Assembly (NCBI GenBank): GCA_017394605.1
Contig: JAFPXU010000031.1
Location: 1 to 34,483, forward strand
Direction: 5' to 3'
DNA: 34,483 nt
Origin: Clostridia bacterium
GTDB lineage: Bacteria > Bacillota_A > Clostridia > Christensenellales > CAG-138
Below are positions 15,193 to 23,023 of this stretch, piece after piece. Every line of letters begins with the position of its first letter. Position 1 is the first letter of the stretch. A model generated the notes under the pieces. The model was not told the DNA's origin and searched no databases. It saw only the letters and a list, made by a program, of their open reading frames with translations. The position numbers and the translations under genes were made by a program.

Positions 15193-15738
15193 ATGCGGGA
15201 TTTGACAGAAAAAGGAATTTCTTCCAGACAGGTGTTCGACGGGCATCTGCTCAAGGTGTACGTCGACAGGGTGATCCTTCCGAACGGAGACGAGACGGGC
15301 AGGGAATACCTGAAACATAACGGGGCGGTCGGAATCGTCGTTCTGACGGATGACGGCAAGGTCATCATGGTTCGCCAGTTCCGGTATCCGTTTCACCGCG
15401 ACATGCTCGAGATTCCGGCGGGAAAGATCGATCCCGGAGAGAAGCCGATCGACGCCGCGAAGCGGGAACTTCTGGAGGAAACGGGCGTTACGTCTGCCGA
15501 GCTGACAGAACTCGGGACTTACTATCCCTCTGTTGCGTATACGGACGAGGTGATCTGGCTGTACCTTGCCCGCGGGCTCACATACGGGGCGCAGCATCTG
15601 GACGAAGACGAGTTTCTTAACGTGGAGACGTATCCGCTGGATGAACTTGTCACGATGGTCATGAACGGAGAAATTCCGGACGGCAAGTCCCAGACGGCGA
15701 TTCTCAAGGCAAAAAAATATATCAGCGGCCGGATATGA
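15193..15738 (+). CDS. Nudix hydrolase, ADP-ribose pyrophosphatase type
   Basis: A 181-residue Nudix enzyme that hydrolyses a nucleoside diphosphate linked to another moiety, most likely ADP-ribose. The Nudix box is perfect: Gly77, Glu83, Arg91-Glu92, Glu95-Glu96 and Gly98. The preceding 'rqfrypfhrdmleipagkid' is the ADP-ribose pyrophosphatase signature. Start 15193 is preferred because AAAGGA lies 7 nt upstream; an ATG at 15169 has no spacing for a ribosome site. It is probably co-transcribed with queT, 26 bp upstream. Its stop codon lies in the loop of a terminator serving the opposite strand. Confidence 0.93.
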   Translation: MRDLTEKGISSRQVFDGHLLKVYVDRVILPNGDETGREYLKHNGAVGIVVLTDDGKVIMVRQFRYPFHRDMLEIPAGKIDPGEKPIDAAKRELLEETGVTSAELTELGTYYPSVAYTDEVIWLYLARGLTYGAQHLDEDEFLNVETYPLDELVTMVMNGEIPDGKSQTAILKAKKYISGRI

Positions 15739-15750
15739 GCCGCTGATATA
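15711..15750 (-). terminator. terminator for the DUF4097 lipoprotein gene, overlapping the Nudix gene end
   Basis: TATATCAGCGGC (15718-15729) and GCCGCTGATATA (15739-15750) form a perfect 12-bp stem with a 9-nt loop. On the minus strand seven T residues follow (complement of A15711-15717), a textbook intrinsic terminator. On the plus strand only TGGAGTTTT follows, so it may work weakly both ways. The first arm encodes the last residues of the Nudix enzyme. Confidence 0.85.
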
Positions 15751-15769
15751 TGGAGTTTTCCGGTCAGAA

Positions 15770-16672
15770 TCAGGAAATCTGAAGCGATCCGCTGACGGAA
15801 CTGTATTCGATCCGCACGGATCCGTCGCCGTACTGATAGGTCTTGCCGACGATTTCCGCACCCTGCGGAACGGTAATAAGCGCGGACAGCGACTCCGGCT
15901 TGAGCGTGAACCCCGGAACGGAATCCGACAGTTTGATTTTGATATCTCCGCTGACAGTTTCGGCGGAGATTTTTTTGAGCACTGTCAGGTCTGTGAACCG
16001 GATCTCGCCGGATACGGTCTCGATATCCAGTTTGGAAGCAGTGATGCCGGAAAGCAGGGCGGTACCGGACACTGTCTCGATATCGATCTCGTCGGCTTTG
16101 ACGTTTTCTGCGTTCAGAACGCTGCTGACCTGGCTGATTCCGAGCTCTTTCAGAGCCATGGAGGCGGGGATCTCAACGGTTAAGGCCTTTTCCGGGAATG
16201 CGTTCTGACTGAGGATGCGGATATTGGTCCCGGCTGCGCATGGCCGGATCTTCAGTTCCCGCTCTTCGATCTTCCAGCGAAGCTGTTCTTTTTCCGTGAG
16301 TTCGGTGACCGATGTCTCGGAAATGCGGATGCTGCTGCCTTCCCATACGGAGATCGTTACGGAACCGGATACCCAGTCGATATCGATCTCGTCGATCAGA
16401 GAAGGATCGATGACCGCGCTGCCTGTGCTGATCGATTCGATGGAAGACGGCAGAGCGTCTTCGATCGCCTTTACGATGTCTTCTCCGGCGGATTCCATTT
16501 TTCCGGGAATGCTTTCGACGGCTTCCTTGACGGACTCCTTGGCGGCGGTGAGATTGTCCTTTACCTCCTGTTTCTGCGCCTCGTCCGGCATCGTGACCGT
16601 GATCCGGACGCAGCCGGTTGCCGCAAGAGAAAGGATCAGGATAAAGAGGATGATGTGTAAAAATCGTTTCAT
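15770..16672 (-). CDS. DUF4097-type surface lipoprotein with repeated Val-Ser-Gly strands
   Basis: A 300-residue lipoprotein: basic start, hydrophobic core, then Ala-Thr-Gly-Cys with lipid Cys21. Residues 30-85 are charged and helical. The rest is beta-rich, with a recurring unit ending in Val-Ser-Gly at 101-103, 201-203, 220-222, 240-242 and 293-295, usually preceded by Asp-Ile-Glu-Thr. This is the DUF4097 ('putative adhesin') pattern, thought to form a stacked beta structure. Function is unknown; DUF4097 proteins often accompany envelope-stress systems. It is divergent from an envelope operon and has its own extended -10 promoter and terminator. Confidence 0.85.
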   Translation of the reverse strand: MKRFLHIILFILILSLAATGCVRITVTMPDEAQKQEVKDNLTAAKESVKEAVESIPGKMESAGEDIVKAIEDALPSSIESISTGSAVIDPSLIDEIDIDWVSGSVTISVWEGSSIRISETSVTELTEKEQLRWKIEERELKIRPCAAGTNIRILSQNAFPEKALTVEIPASMALKELGISQVSSVLNAENVKADEIDIETVSGTALLSGITASKLDIETVSGEIRFTDLTVLKKISAETVSGDIKIKLSDSVPGFTLKPESLSALITVPQGAEIVGKTYQYGDGSVRIEYSSVSGSLQIS

Positions 16673-16705
16673 TCGGTTAATCTCCCGTCTTTCGGTTTTA
16701 GCGAC

Positions 16706-16714
16706 ATAATAGCA
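16706..16714 (-). promoter_or_regulatory. extended -10 promoter of the DUF4097 gene
   Basis: On the minus strand TGCTATTAT provides a TGn extension and a -10 box; no good -35 box is seen. The start near 16699 gives a leader of about 27 nt with GGGAG before the ATG. Confidence 0.4.
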
Positions 16715-16721
16715 TGATTCC

Positions 16722-16749
16722 TTGACATTTCATACCGTTTCAATACAAT
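16722..16749 (+). promoter_or_regulatory. promoter of the polysaccharide deacetylase operon
   Basis: A consensus TTGACA (16722-16727) and TACAAT (16744-16749) are 16 bp apart. The predicted start near 16756 leaves about 28 nt before the ATG at 16784. Confidence 0.7.
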
Positions 16750-16783
16750 CAGAATGTGACATTCCTGTGAGAAAGAGAGCGCT

Positions 16784-17863
16784 ATGAGTTTTCTGACCGG
16801 TGTCGGATTGAAAATGGTGAAACATATCGCTGCGATTGCTGCGCTGGCTTTGCTGACGGCAATTCCGGCGTGTGCGCCCGCCCAGCGCCCGGCAGAACCG
16901 GAACCGGATGAGACCTTCTTCGCAGCCGAGGCACTGAATTCCGGTGCGGAAGAGTCCCCGGAACGCTCGGAGGATCCCGCTCCCTCGACGGCTCCCACCC
17001 CGGAGCCGACCGCGGAACCGGAACCCGGCCCGACGCCTTTGATCCCGGATGAATGGTACGCCTTGCGCCGCGAGGAGATGGCGGCGCATCTCAGACAGTT
17101 CGGCGGGATCGAATCGGAGAAGGACATCGGGGACATACTGAAAAGCAGGGAGATCGATCCGGATAAACCGATGGTGGCGCTAACGTTTGATGACGGTCCC
17201 GTCGCGTCGGTGACGGGTCCCATTCTGGATATTCTGGAACGGAACAATGCCCGAGCAACGTTTTTCGTGCTCGGGTGGCGCCTGAAATACGAAGACAATG
17301 CCGCTCTGCTCGGAAGGATGCTCGCGCTCGGATGCGAGATCGGCAATCACACGTGCGATCATGTCAAGCTGAACCGCGCGTCGGACCGCGCAATCATCCA
17401 TCAGATCACAAAGACGAACGGTCGCATTTTCGAGCGCACGGGATACACGCCGAAGTCTTTCCGGCCGCCGGGAGGCCACTACGGAAAAAGGGATATCCAG
17501 ACAGTCGGCTCGCTTGGCATGGCGATCGTAAAATGGAGTCAGAGCGGAAACATCAATTACAAGACCCCGGAAAAGATCGTCTCGAGCGTCTTCTTCCAGA
17601 AAGCAAACAAGCGCTCCCTGCAGGATGGCGATATCATCCTGCTTCATGACACGCACGGTTTCATGGCGGAAGCCATGGAGATTCTGATACCGAAACTGAT
17701 CGAGGAAGGATACCAGCTGGTAACGGTGCAGGAACTTCTCAACTGCCGGTGCGAGGAAGGTTTTAAGCCGTATATGGAATATAACAGCGTTTCCGATTTC
17801 AAAATCGGTTCGCCCGCGGAAACGGATCAGACTCCTGAACCGGAGGAAGGAACAGAATCATGA
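16784..17863 (+). CDS. polysaccharide deacetylase (NodB/CE4 domain) lipoprotein
   Basis: A 359-residue secreted enzyme expected to remove acetyl groups from peptidoglycan or another N-acetyl polysaccharide. An N-terminal hydrophobic segment leads to Ile-Pro-Ala-Cys with likely lipid Cys30. A Pro/Glu-rich linker of about 60 residues follows. The NodB domain shows Thr-Phe-Asp-Asp-Gly-Pro (134-139), the metal motif His189-Thr-Cys-Asp-His193, Arg-Pro-Pro-Gly-Gly and a late His288-Asp289. The C-terminus is acidic. The start at 16784 is preferred over Met11 (16814), which has no ribosome site. It overlaps the cyclophilin gene by 4 bp. Role in the cell wall is inferred. Confidence 0.92.
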   Translation: MSFLTGVGLKMVKHIAAIAALALLTAIPACAPAQRPAEPEPDETFFAAEALNSGAEESPERSEDPAPSTAPTPEPTAEPEPGPTPLIPDEWYALRREEMAAHLRQFGGIESEKDIGDILKSREIDPDKPMVALTFDDGPVASVTGPILDILERNNARATFFVLGWRLKYEDNAALLGRMLALGCEIGNHTCDHVKLNRASDRAIIHQITKTNGRIFERTGYTPKSFRPPGGHYGKRDIQTVGSLGMAIVKWSQSGNINYKTPEKIVSSVFFQKANKRSLQDGDIILLHDTHGFMAEAMEILIPKLIEEGYQLVTVQELLNCRCEEGFKPYMEYNSVSDFKIGSPAETDQTPEPEEGTES

Positions 17864-18510
17864 AGTATCTGAAAGCATTATTAATCGGCGTGCTCCTTGC
17901 GGCTCTTCTGGCCGGAACGGGATGCGCTGCCAAAGAAACGGAGAAAAAAGAAATGGAAAACAGCAATCAGTATCCGATCGCAACGATCACCATGGAAGAT
18001 GGCGGGACCATCGTTCTGGAGCTTTATCCGGAGATCGCCCCGATTTCGGTCGCGAATTTCATCAGCCTCGCCAACAGCGGGTTCTATGACGGCGTGATTT
18101 TTCACCGCGTGATCCCTGGATTCATGATCCAGGGCGGTGACCCGGATGGACGCGGAACAGGCGGGCCGGGATATACCATAAAGGGAGAGTTTTCGAACAA
18201 CCATGTTCAGAACGATATCTCTCACGAGCGCGGCGTGATCTCGATGGCGCGCCAGGGACATCCGTACTTTCCGGAACTGGCGTACAATACCGCGGGAAGC
18301 CAGTTCTTTATTATGCACGCGGACAGTCCCTTCCTTGACGGCGATTACGCGGCGTTCGGAAGAGTTCTTGAGGGGATGGATACGGTGGACAAAATCGCCT
18401 CCAGTCCTACGGACGGGAACGACAGGCCGCTTGAGGACCAGGTGATGGCGTCCGTCCGCGTCGAGACCTTCGGGATCGATTACGGCGAGCCGGAAAAGAT
18501 CGTCAGATAA
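17860..18510 (+). CDS. cyclophilin-type peptidyl-prolyl isomerase lipoprotein
   Basis: A 216-residue cyclophilin anchored outside the membrane. A signal ending in Ala-Gly-Thr-Gly-Cys gives a lipid Cys, then a short Lys/Glu-rich linker leads to the cyclophilin fold. The active-site stretch 'fhrvipgfmiqggdp' and the 'gsqffimhadspfldgdyaafgrv' region carry the usual Arg, Phe, Gln and Phe catalytic positions. It should speed proline isomerisation in exported proteins. ATGA overlap with the deacetylase gene and 11-bp spacing to the next gene show a three-gene operon. Confidence 0.95.
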   Translation: MKYLKALLIGVLLAALLAGTGCAAKETEKKEMENSNQYPIATITMEDGGTIVLELYPEIAPISVANFISLANSGFYDGVIFHRVIPGFMIQGGDPDGRGTGGPGYTIKGEFSNNHVQNDISHERGVISMARQGHPYFPELAYNTAGSQFFIMHADSPFLDGDYAAFGRVLEGMDTVDKIASSPTDGNDRPLEDQVMASVRVETFGIDYGEPEKIVR

Positions 18511-18521
18511 AGGAGAGCAAA

Positions 18522-18923
18522 ATGGCGTCTGAATCCAAAAGCACAGGACTTCTGAAAATCGTCAGCGCGCTGTTTCTTATCTGGGCAGTCGCGAATATTT
18601 TGGTTATGCTCGGAATCAATTCCTGCGCAGGGATCGCGGGGCATGTTCTGCTGGACTCCGCCGCCGCAGGATTTGCGGTCGCGAGCGTGCTGCAGATCAG
18701 CAGAATCGCCTATGTGATTTTCATGCTGATTGCCGGTCTTGCGGGGCTGAAGGCAAAGAGCAGAACGCTTTGCAATATCTGCGGAACGATCATCCTGATC
18801 CTTGCGATCGTATTGTTTCTGAATCACGTGAACGGGGACTGGTCTCTGACGTCCATCGTCAATTCTCTGATCAGCGTGGCGCTTCCCGTACTGTATTTTA
18901 TCGGCGTGCGAAACGCGTTCTGA
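18522..18923 (+). CDS. small four-helix membrane protein, unknown function
   Basis: A 133-residue hydrophobic protein preceded by AAAGGAG. Four membrane segments are visible, at about residues 8-27, 45-75, 82-98 and 105-128, with short polar ends. I do not recognise the family. It is the last gene of the deacetylase-cyclophilin operon and is followed by a strong terminator, so a cell-envelope role is possible, but nothing in the sequence specifies one. Confidence 0.75.
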   Translation: MASESKSTGLLKIVSALFLIWAVANILVMLGINSCAGIAGHVLLDSAAAGFAVASVLQISRIAYVIFMLIAGLAGLKAKSRTLCNICGTIILILAIVLFLNHVNGDWSLTSIVNSLISVALPVLYFIGVRNAF

Positions 18924-18949
18924 AAAGAATAAACAGAGACTTTTCAAAG

Positions 18950-18983
18950 GAGAGGTCAGCGGTACTGCCCTCTCTTTTCTTTT
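18950..18983 (+). terminator. terminator of the deacetylase-cyclophilin operon
   Basis: GAGAGG (18950-18955) pairs with CCTCTC (18969-18974), extended by CAG/CTG across one mismatch, with a 5-nt loop, followed by TTTTCTTTTC. Confidence 0.8.
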
Positions 18984-19016
18984 CTGCAGGGGAACGGAGG
19001 GGCCGCCGTGCGGGAC

Positions 19017-19045
19017 TTGTATATCGGATTCTTATTTGCTATAAT
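19017..19045 (+). promoter_or_regulatory. strong promoter of the molybdenum cluster
   Basis: TTGTAT (19017-19022), a 17-bp spacer ending in TGC (extended -10), and a perfect TATAAT (19040-19045). The start is predicted near 19052, about 43 nt before the ATG at 19095. Confidence 0.8.
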
Positions 19046-19058
19046 CCCAATAGCGAAA
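19035..19058. promoter_or_regulatory. dyad resembling a ModE operator over the -10 box
   Basis: TTTGCTAT (19035-19042), a 7-bp spacer and ATAGCGAAA (19050-19058) make an imperfect inverted repeat. It overlaps the -10 box and the predicted start, where a bound protein would block transcription. The half-site resembles the CGNTATA-type half of known ModE sites, and the first gene encodes a ModE-like HTH. Autoregulation by molybdenum is inferred. Confidence 0.45.
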
Positions 19059-19094
19059 GGTTTTTAAAAAACACACGGTATCCGGGGCGGAAAA

Positions 19095-19979
19095 ATGAGT
19101 CAGACGGTTTGTGGAATCATCATCGCATCCCTTCTTGCAAAAAACAGCCATACATTCCGGCCGCTGAAACAGATCGGCGGAAAACCGCTGGTCCGAAGGC
19201 TTGCGGAGACCATGCTGAACGCCGGCGTGGATTCCGTATGTGTATTGACCGGATACCGCGGAGAGGAAGTTCGTTCTTCGCTTGAAGGGCTTCCGGTCGT
19301 TTTTCAGGAAGATCCGTTCTTCGAAAAAAAGGATATGCTGCTTTCCGTACAGGCGGCACTCAGGAAGTATCTGGAATCCTGTGACGTTTTTCTTATCGCG
19401 CCTGTGGGCATACAGCCTTTCTCACTGACTGCCGTTACGGAACTGCTTCGGGACGATTCTGCTGTCGCCGTGCCTGTTTCCGGGGGAGTGAACGGGCATC
19501 CTCTTAAGATTGACCGCCGCGCCGCCTTGTTTCTTTCTGCGTATAACGGGAAGGACGGTCTGAAAGGCGGTCTTGCCACAATGGGAGCGGAGATACGCTA
19601 TGTTTCCGTTTCGGAGAAAAGCCGGGAAGGAAGGATGCGGCCGGAAACAAGGATTCTGCTTTCTGGAGAAACGGTGTTTTTCGGACCGGAGCAGAGAAAA
19701 CTGCTGATCGCGGTCAAATCAAAGGGGTCGGTCCGTTCCGCGTGCGAGGCAATCGGGGTTTCCTATTCAAAAGCGAGGGGCATGATCCGCCGTATGGAAA
19801 AGGAACTCGGATTCACGCTGGTGGAGAGAACGCAGGGAGGAGTTTCCGGAGGCAGTTCCAGGCTGACGGAGACCGGGGAGCGGTTTTTGGAACTGTTCGC
19901 CGGATACGAACAGGCTGTCTCTGATTACGCAGGTAAAATATTTGAAAGCTATTTTCAGGAGATGAGGGAAAAACTATGA
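19095..19979 (+). CDS. degenerate MobA/MocA-like nucleotidyltransferase fused to a ModE-like HTH
   Basis: A 294-residue two-domain protein. Residues 1-190 follow the MobA/MocA nucleotidyltransferase fold ('gkplvrrlaetmlnagvd', 'llsvqaalrk', 'pvsggvnghplkid'). The usual Gly-rich nucleotide loop is replaced by 'iiasllaknshtfrplk', and the metal-binding Asp of Gly-Asp-Gln-Pro is Ile106. Residues 198-275 match the ModE N-terminal winged helix: 'gsvrsaceaigvsyskarg' then Val-Glu-Arg-x-x-Gly-Gly and 'rltetgerflelf'. It probably acts as a molybdenum-linked regulator whose first domain senses rather than catalyses (inference). It overlaps the next gene by 4 bp and heads the molybdenum operon. Confidence 0.85.
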   Translation: MSQTVCGIIIASLLAKNSHTFRPLKQIGGKPLVRRLAETMLNAGVDSVCVLTGYRGEEVRSSLEGLPVVFQEDPFFEKKDMLLSVQAALRKYLESCDVFLIAPVGIQPFSLTAVTELLRDDSAVAVPVSGGVNGHPLKIDRRAALFLSAYNGKDGLKGGLATMGAEIRYVSVSEKSREGRMRPETRILLSGETVFFGPEQRKLLIAVKSKGSVRSACEAIGVSYSKARGMIRRMEKELGFTLVERTQGGVSGGSSRLTETGERFLELFAGYEQAVSDYAGKIFESYFQEMREKL

Positions 19980-21001
19980 AGCTGATGAGAACAGAGGACG
20001 CAGTCGGACAGGTGCTGTGCCATGACATCACGCAGATCATCAAGGGCGTGACGAAAGACGCCGTCTTCCGCAAGGGACATGTCATCACGAAAGAGGATAT
20101 TCCCGTGCTTCTGAGCATCGGGAAGGATCATGTATACATCTGGGAGATGGACGAAACCAGACTGCACGAAAACGAGGCTGCAGAGGTGCTGCGTTCGATC
20201 TGCCAGAACCGGTATATGCGCGCGACCGCTCCGAAAGAAGGAAAGATCGAGCTGATCGCCGAGGAGGACGGGCTGTTTCTCGTCAATCTCGACATACTGA
20301 ATAAATTGAACGGTCTCGGCGAGATGATGATCGCGACCAGACAGTCCGGCGTTCCCGTAAAAAAGGGTGACAAGCTGGGAGGAATGCGCGTTATCCCGCT
20401 CGTAATCGAAAAAGAGAAAATGGACGAGGCGGTGCGCCTGGCGGGTTCCGAACCGCTGTTCCGGCTGGAGCCGTATAAGAAAAAGAGATTCGGTCTGGTT
20501 ACGACAGGAAACGAGGTATACCATCACAGGATCGAAGATACTTTTTCTCCGGTCATTATTTCGAAGATGGCGGAATACGGGGCGGGAATGGCATTTCACG
20601 AGACATCCGACGACGACTCGGGAAGAATAACCGGCATGATTGAGAAGATGCTGGAAGAAGGCGTGGACATGGTCATCTGCACCGGGGGCATGAGCGTCGA
20701 TCCGGACGACAAAACGCCTCTCGCGATTAGGAACGCCGGAGTGGATATCGTTTCCTATGGGGCGCCCGTTCTTCCGGGAGCCATGTTCCTTCTGTCATAT
20801 ACAAAGGATAAACGGCCGGTGATCGGTCTTCCGGGATGCGTGATGTACGCAAGGCGCACGATCTTCGATCTTGTGCTGCCTTTCCTGATGTCCGATCAGC
20901 CGATTACTTCCGACATGCTGGCAAGACTCGGATCGGGCGGACTCTGCCTGAACTGCGAGGTCTGCCATTATCCGAACTGCGGGTTCGCGGGCTGGAACTG
21001 A
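19976..21001 (+). CDS. MoeA-like molybdopterin-binding protein with a Cys-rich tail
   Basis: A 341-residue protein related to MoeA/MoCF-domain proteins, which handle molybdopterin and insert molybdate. The region from about 170 contains 'fglvttgnevyhhri', then 'mvictggmsvdpddktp' and 'vlpgamfllsy', the MoCF binding motifs. It is shorter than typical MoeA. The last 21 residues contain Cys324, Cys327, Cys330 and Cys335, a CxxCxxCx4C pattern suited to a metal or Fe-S cluster. It overlaps the HTH fusion by 4 bp; moaC starts 20 bp after. Exact reaction is uncertain. Confidence 0.85.
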   Translation: MKLMRTEDAVGQVLCHDITQIIKGVTKDAVFRKGHVITKEDIPVLLSIGKDHVYIWEMDETRLHENEAAEVLRSICQNRYMRATAPKEGKIELIAEEDGLFLVNLDILNKLNGLGEMMIATRQSGVPVKKGDKLGGMRVIPLVIEKEKMDEAVRLAGSEPLFRLEPYKKKRFGLVTTGNEVYHHRIEDTFSPVIISKMAEYGAGMAFHETSDDDSGRITGMIEKMLEEGVDMVICTGGMSVDPDDKTPLAIRNAGVDIVSYGAPVLPGAMFLLSYTKDKRPVIGLPGCVMYARRTIFDLVLPFLMSDQPITSDMLARLGSGGLCLNCEVCHYPNCGFAGWN

Positions 21002-21021
21002 TCATAACGGAGGGACATACT

Positions 21022-21507
21022 GTGGGCTTGACGCATATCGACGCGAACGGAAACGCGGTCATGGTGGACGTGGGAGGCAAGGAAATTACCTCCAGATCCG
21101 CTACGGCGTGCGGAACGATCCGCATGAGCAAAGAATGCTTTGACGCTGTTGCGGAAAAGCGCGCGAAAAAAGGCGACGTACTGGGCGTCGCGCAGGTCGC
21201 GGGCATTATGGGAGCGAAAAGGACCAGCGAACTGATTCCGCTCTGCCATATCCTCAATCTTACAAACGTATCGGTCGAATTTGAGCCGGACGCGGATCTT
21301 TGCGCGATCCGGTGCTTCTGCACCGCACGCTGCGAAGGGAAGACCGGCGTGGAGATGGAAGCGCTGACAGGGGTCTCCGCCGCGCTTCTGACCGTTTACG
21401 ACATGTGCAAGGCAATCGATAAACGAATGGAGATCACGGACGTGCATCTGTGTGAAAAGCACGGAGGCAAAAGCGGGGATTTCTATTTTGAGGGATCCCA
21501 TGATTGA
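21022..21507 (+). CDS. moaC: cyclic pyranopterin monophosphate synthase MoaC
   Basis: A 161-residue enzyme that converts the MoaA product into cyclic pyranopterin monophosphate, the second part of the first step of molybdenum cofactor synthesis. The start is a GTG at 21022, preceded by GGAGGG at 21009-21014 with 7-nt spacing. A longer in-frame reading from 20836 would overlap the MoeA-like gene and is rejected. Family motifs are 'ggkeitsrsata', 'gimgakrtselip-lch' and 'ydmckaidk' with the catalytic Asp and Lys. It overlaps moaA by 8 bp. Confidence 0.95.
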   Translation: MGLTHIDANGNAVMVDVGGKEITSRSATACGTIRMSKECFDAVAEKRAKKGDVLGVAQVAGIMGAKRTSELIPLCHILNLTNVSVEFEPDADLCAIRCFCTARCEGKTGVEMEALTGVSAALLTVYDMCKAIDKRMEITDVHLCEKHGGKSGDFYFEGSHD

Positions 21508-22474
21508 CAGGCTTGGAAGGACAATCGATTATTTGCGCGTATCCATCACGGATCGCTGCAATCTGAGATGCGCATACTGCATGCCGAGCATGCCGGACGG
21601 GTTCTGCCCCGTATCGCACGACGATGTGCTGCGGTATGAGGAGATCGAAAGAATCATCCGTTGCATGGCTCCGCTCGGGATCCGCCATGTGCGCGTTACC
21701 GGAGGGGAACCGCTTGTGCGGAAAGGCGCTGCGGGTTTCATAGGCGCGGTCAAGCGAATACCGGGGATCGAGACCGTTACGATGACGACGAACGGCGTGC
21801 TCCTGTCCGAATACGCGGATATGCTGTCCGACGCGGGACTTGACGGTGTCAATATCAGTCTCGACACGACGGACGAGACGGTCGCGGAGAAGATAACCGG
21901 GTGTGCAGGGACCGTCAAAGTGGTGAAGGAGGCGGTCCGCAGCATGCGGGAGCGCAGGATCCCGGTCAAGATCAATGCCGTTCTTCTGAAAGAGACGCTT
22001 CCGATGATCGGCGGCCTGCTGGACTTTGCAAGGGAAGGGATTCCGGTCCGTTTTATCGAGCTCATGCCGATTGGATTCGGAAAGGAACTGGAAGGAGCGA
22101 CGCCGGAGGAAGCGCGGTCCGTGATCCGCGAGACATATCCGGATCTCGCAGAATCGGATATCCGCGTCGGGATCGGTCCTGCGCGGTATTACCGGAGCGG
22201 TCTGCTCAAGGCGCCGGTCGGATTTATTGAAGCAGTCAGCAACAGCTTCTGCTCGAGCTGCAACCGGGTCCGCCTGACGAGCACAGGTATGCTGAAGCCA
22301 TGTCTTTGCTTCGATCAGGGCACCGATCTTTCAAAATTGGTCCGCGGAGGCTCTTCCGATGATGAGATCGCGGAAGCGGTCCGGGAATGCATTTATCTAA
22401 AACCCGCTAAGCATTGCTTTGCTTCAAGAGAGGAAATCACGGAGATGAGACTGATGTCTCAGATCGGGGGATAG
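21500..22474 (+). CDS. moaA: GTP 3',8-cyclase MoaA (radical SAM)
   Basis: A 324-residue radical SAM enzyme that opens and rearranges GTP to start molybdenum cofactor synthesis. The SAM cluster motif is Cys20-x3-Cys24-x2-Cys27; the C-terminal substrate cluster is Cys251-x2-Cys254-x13-Cys268. The chain ends in Gly-Gly, which is needed for activity in this family. The start at 21500 follows GAGGG and gives the conserved 'grtidylrvsitdrcnlrc' beginning. It overlaps moaC by 8 bp and lies 6 bp before mogA. All key residues are present. Confidence 0.97.
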   Translation: MIDRLGRTIDYLRVSITDRCNLRCAYCMPSMPDGFCPVSHDDVLRYEEIERIIRCMAPLGIRHVRVTGGEPLVRKGAAGFIGAVKRIPGIETVTMTTNGVLLSEYADMLSDAGLDGVNISLDTTDETVAEKITGCAGTVKVVKEAVRSMRERRIPVKINAVLLKETLPMIGGLLDFAREGIPVRFIELMPIGFGKELEGATPEEARSVIRETYPDLAESDIRVGIGPARYYRSGLLKAPVGFIEAVSNSFCSSCNRVRLTSTGMLKPCLCFDQGTDLSKLVRGGSSDDEIAEAVRECIYLKPAKHCFASREEITEMRLMSQIGG

Positions 22475-22480
22475 AGGATT

Positions 22481-22987
22481 ATGGAAGAAACGAAAAGATA
22501 TACCGCGGCGGTCATCACGCTTTCGGATAAGGGATACAGAGGGGAGCGGGAGGATCTCTCCGGCCCCGCCATCAAGTCGAGACTGACGGAAAAGGGATAC
22601 GAGGTCATTGAGACCGTGCTGCTCCCGGACGGAATCGAGACGCTGAAACAGGAATTGATCCGGATCTCGGACGAAAAACAGCCCGACCTGATACTGACAA
22701 CGGGCGGAACCGGGTTCGCGCCTAGGGATGTGACGCCGGAGGCAACAATACAGGTCGCGGACAGACTTGTTCCGGGCATATCGGAAGCGATCCGCGCCGC
22801 GTCCATGCGGATCACGCCGAGAGCGATGCTGTCCAGAGGGGTTTCCGTCATCCGCGGGAAGACGCTGATCATCAATCTTCCGGGAAGTCCCAAAGCGGTC
22901 AGCGAAAGCATGGACGTTTTCATGGACGTGATCCCGCACGCGATCGATCTTCTCAGGAATACCGTATCGGACTGCGCAAGATCATAA
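22481..22987 (+). CDS. mogA: molybdopterin adenylyltransferase, MogA/MoaB family
   Basis: A 168-residue MoCF-domain protein that adenylylates molybdopterin before metal insertion. It starts with 'aavitlsdkgyrgereelsgp'-type sequence near residues 8-28, then carries 'dliltTGGTGfaprdvtpeat', the nucleotide/pterin loop, and 'inlpgspkav' near the end. A GAGG precedes the ATG. It closes the biosynthetic part of the cluster. MogA and MoaB cannot be separated with confidence from sequence alone. Confidence 0.92.
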   Translation: MEETKRYTAAVITLSDKGYRGEREDLSGPAIKSRLTEKGYEVIETVLLPDGIETLKQELIRISDEKQPDLILTTGGTGFAPRDVTPEATIQVADRLVPGISEAIRAASMRITPRAMLSRGVSVIRGKTLIINLPGSPKAVSESMDVFMDVIPHAIDLLRNTVSDCARS

Positions 22988-23023
22988 ACACGTTTCATCG
23001 GCAAAACCGTGTAAATCCACGTT

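Noticed and set aside
20836..21021. 62-codon upstream extension of moaC
   Set aside because: It overlaps the MoeA-like gene; the GTG at 21022 has an excellent ribosome site and gives the usual MoaC length.
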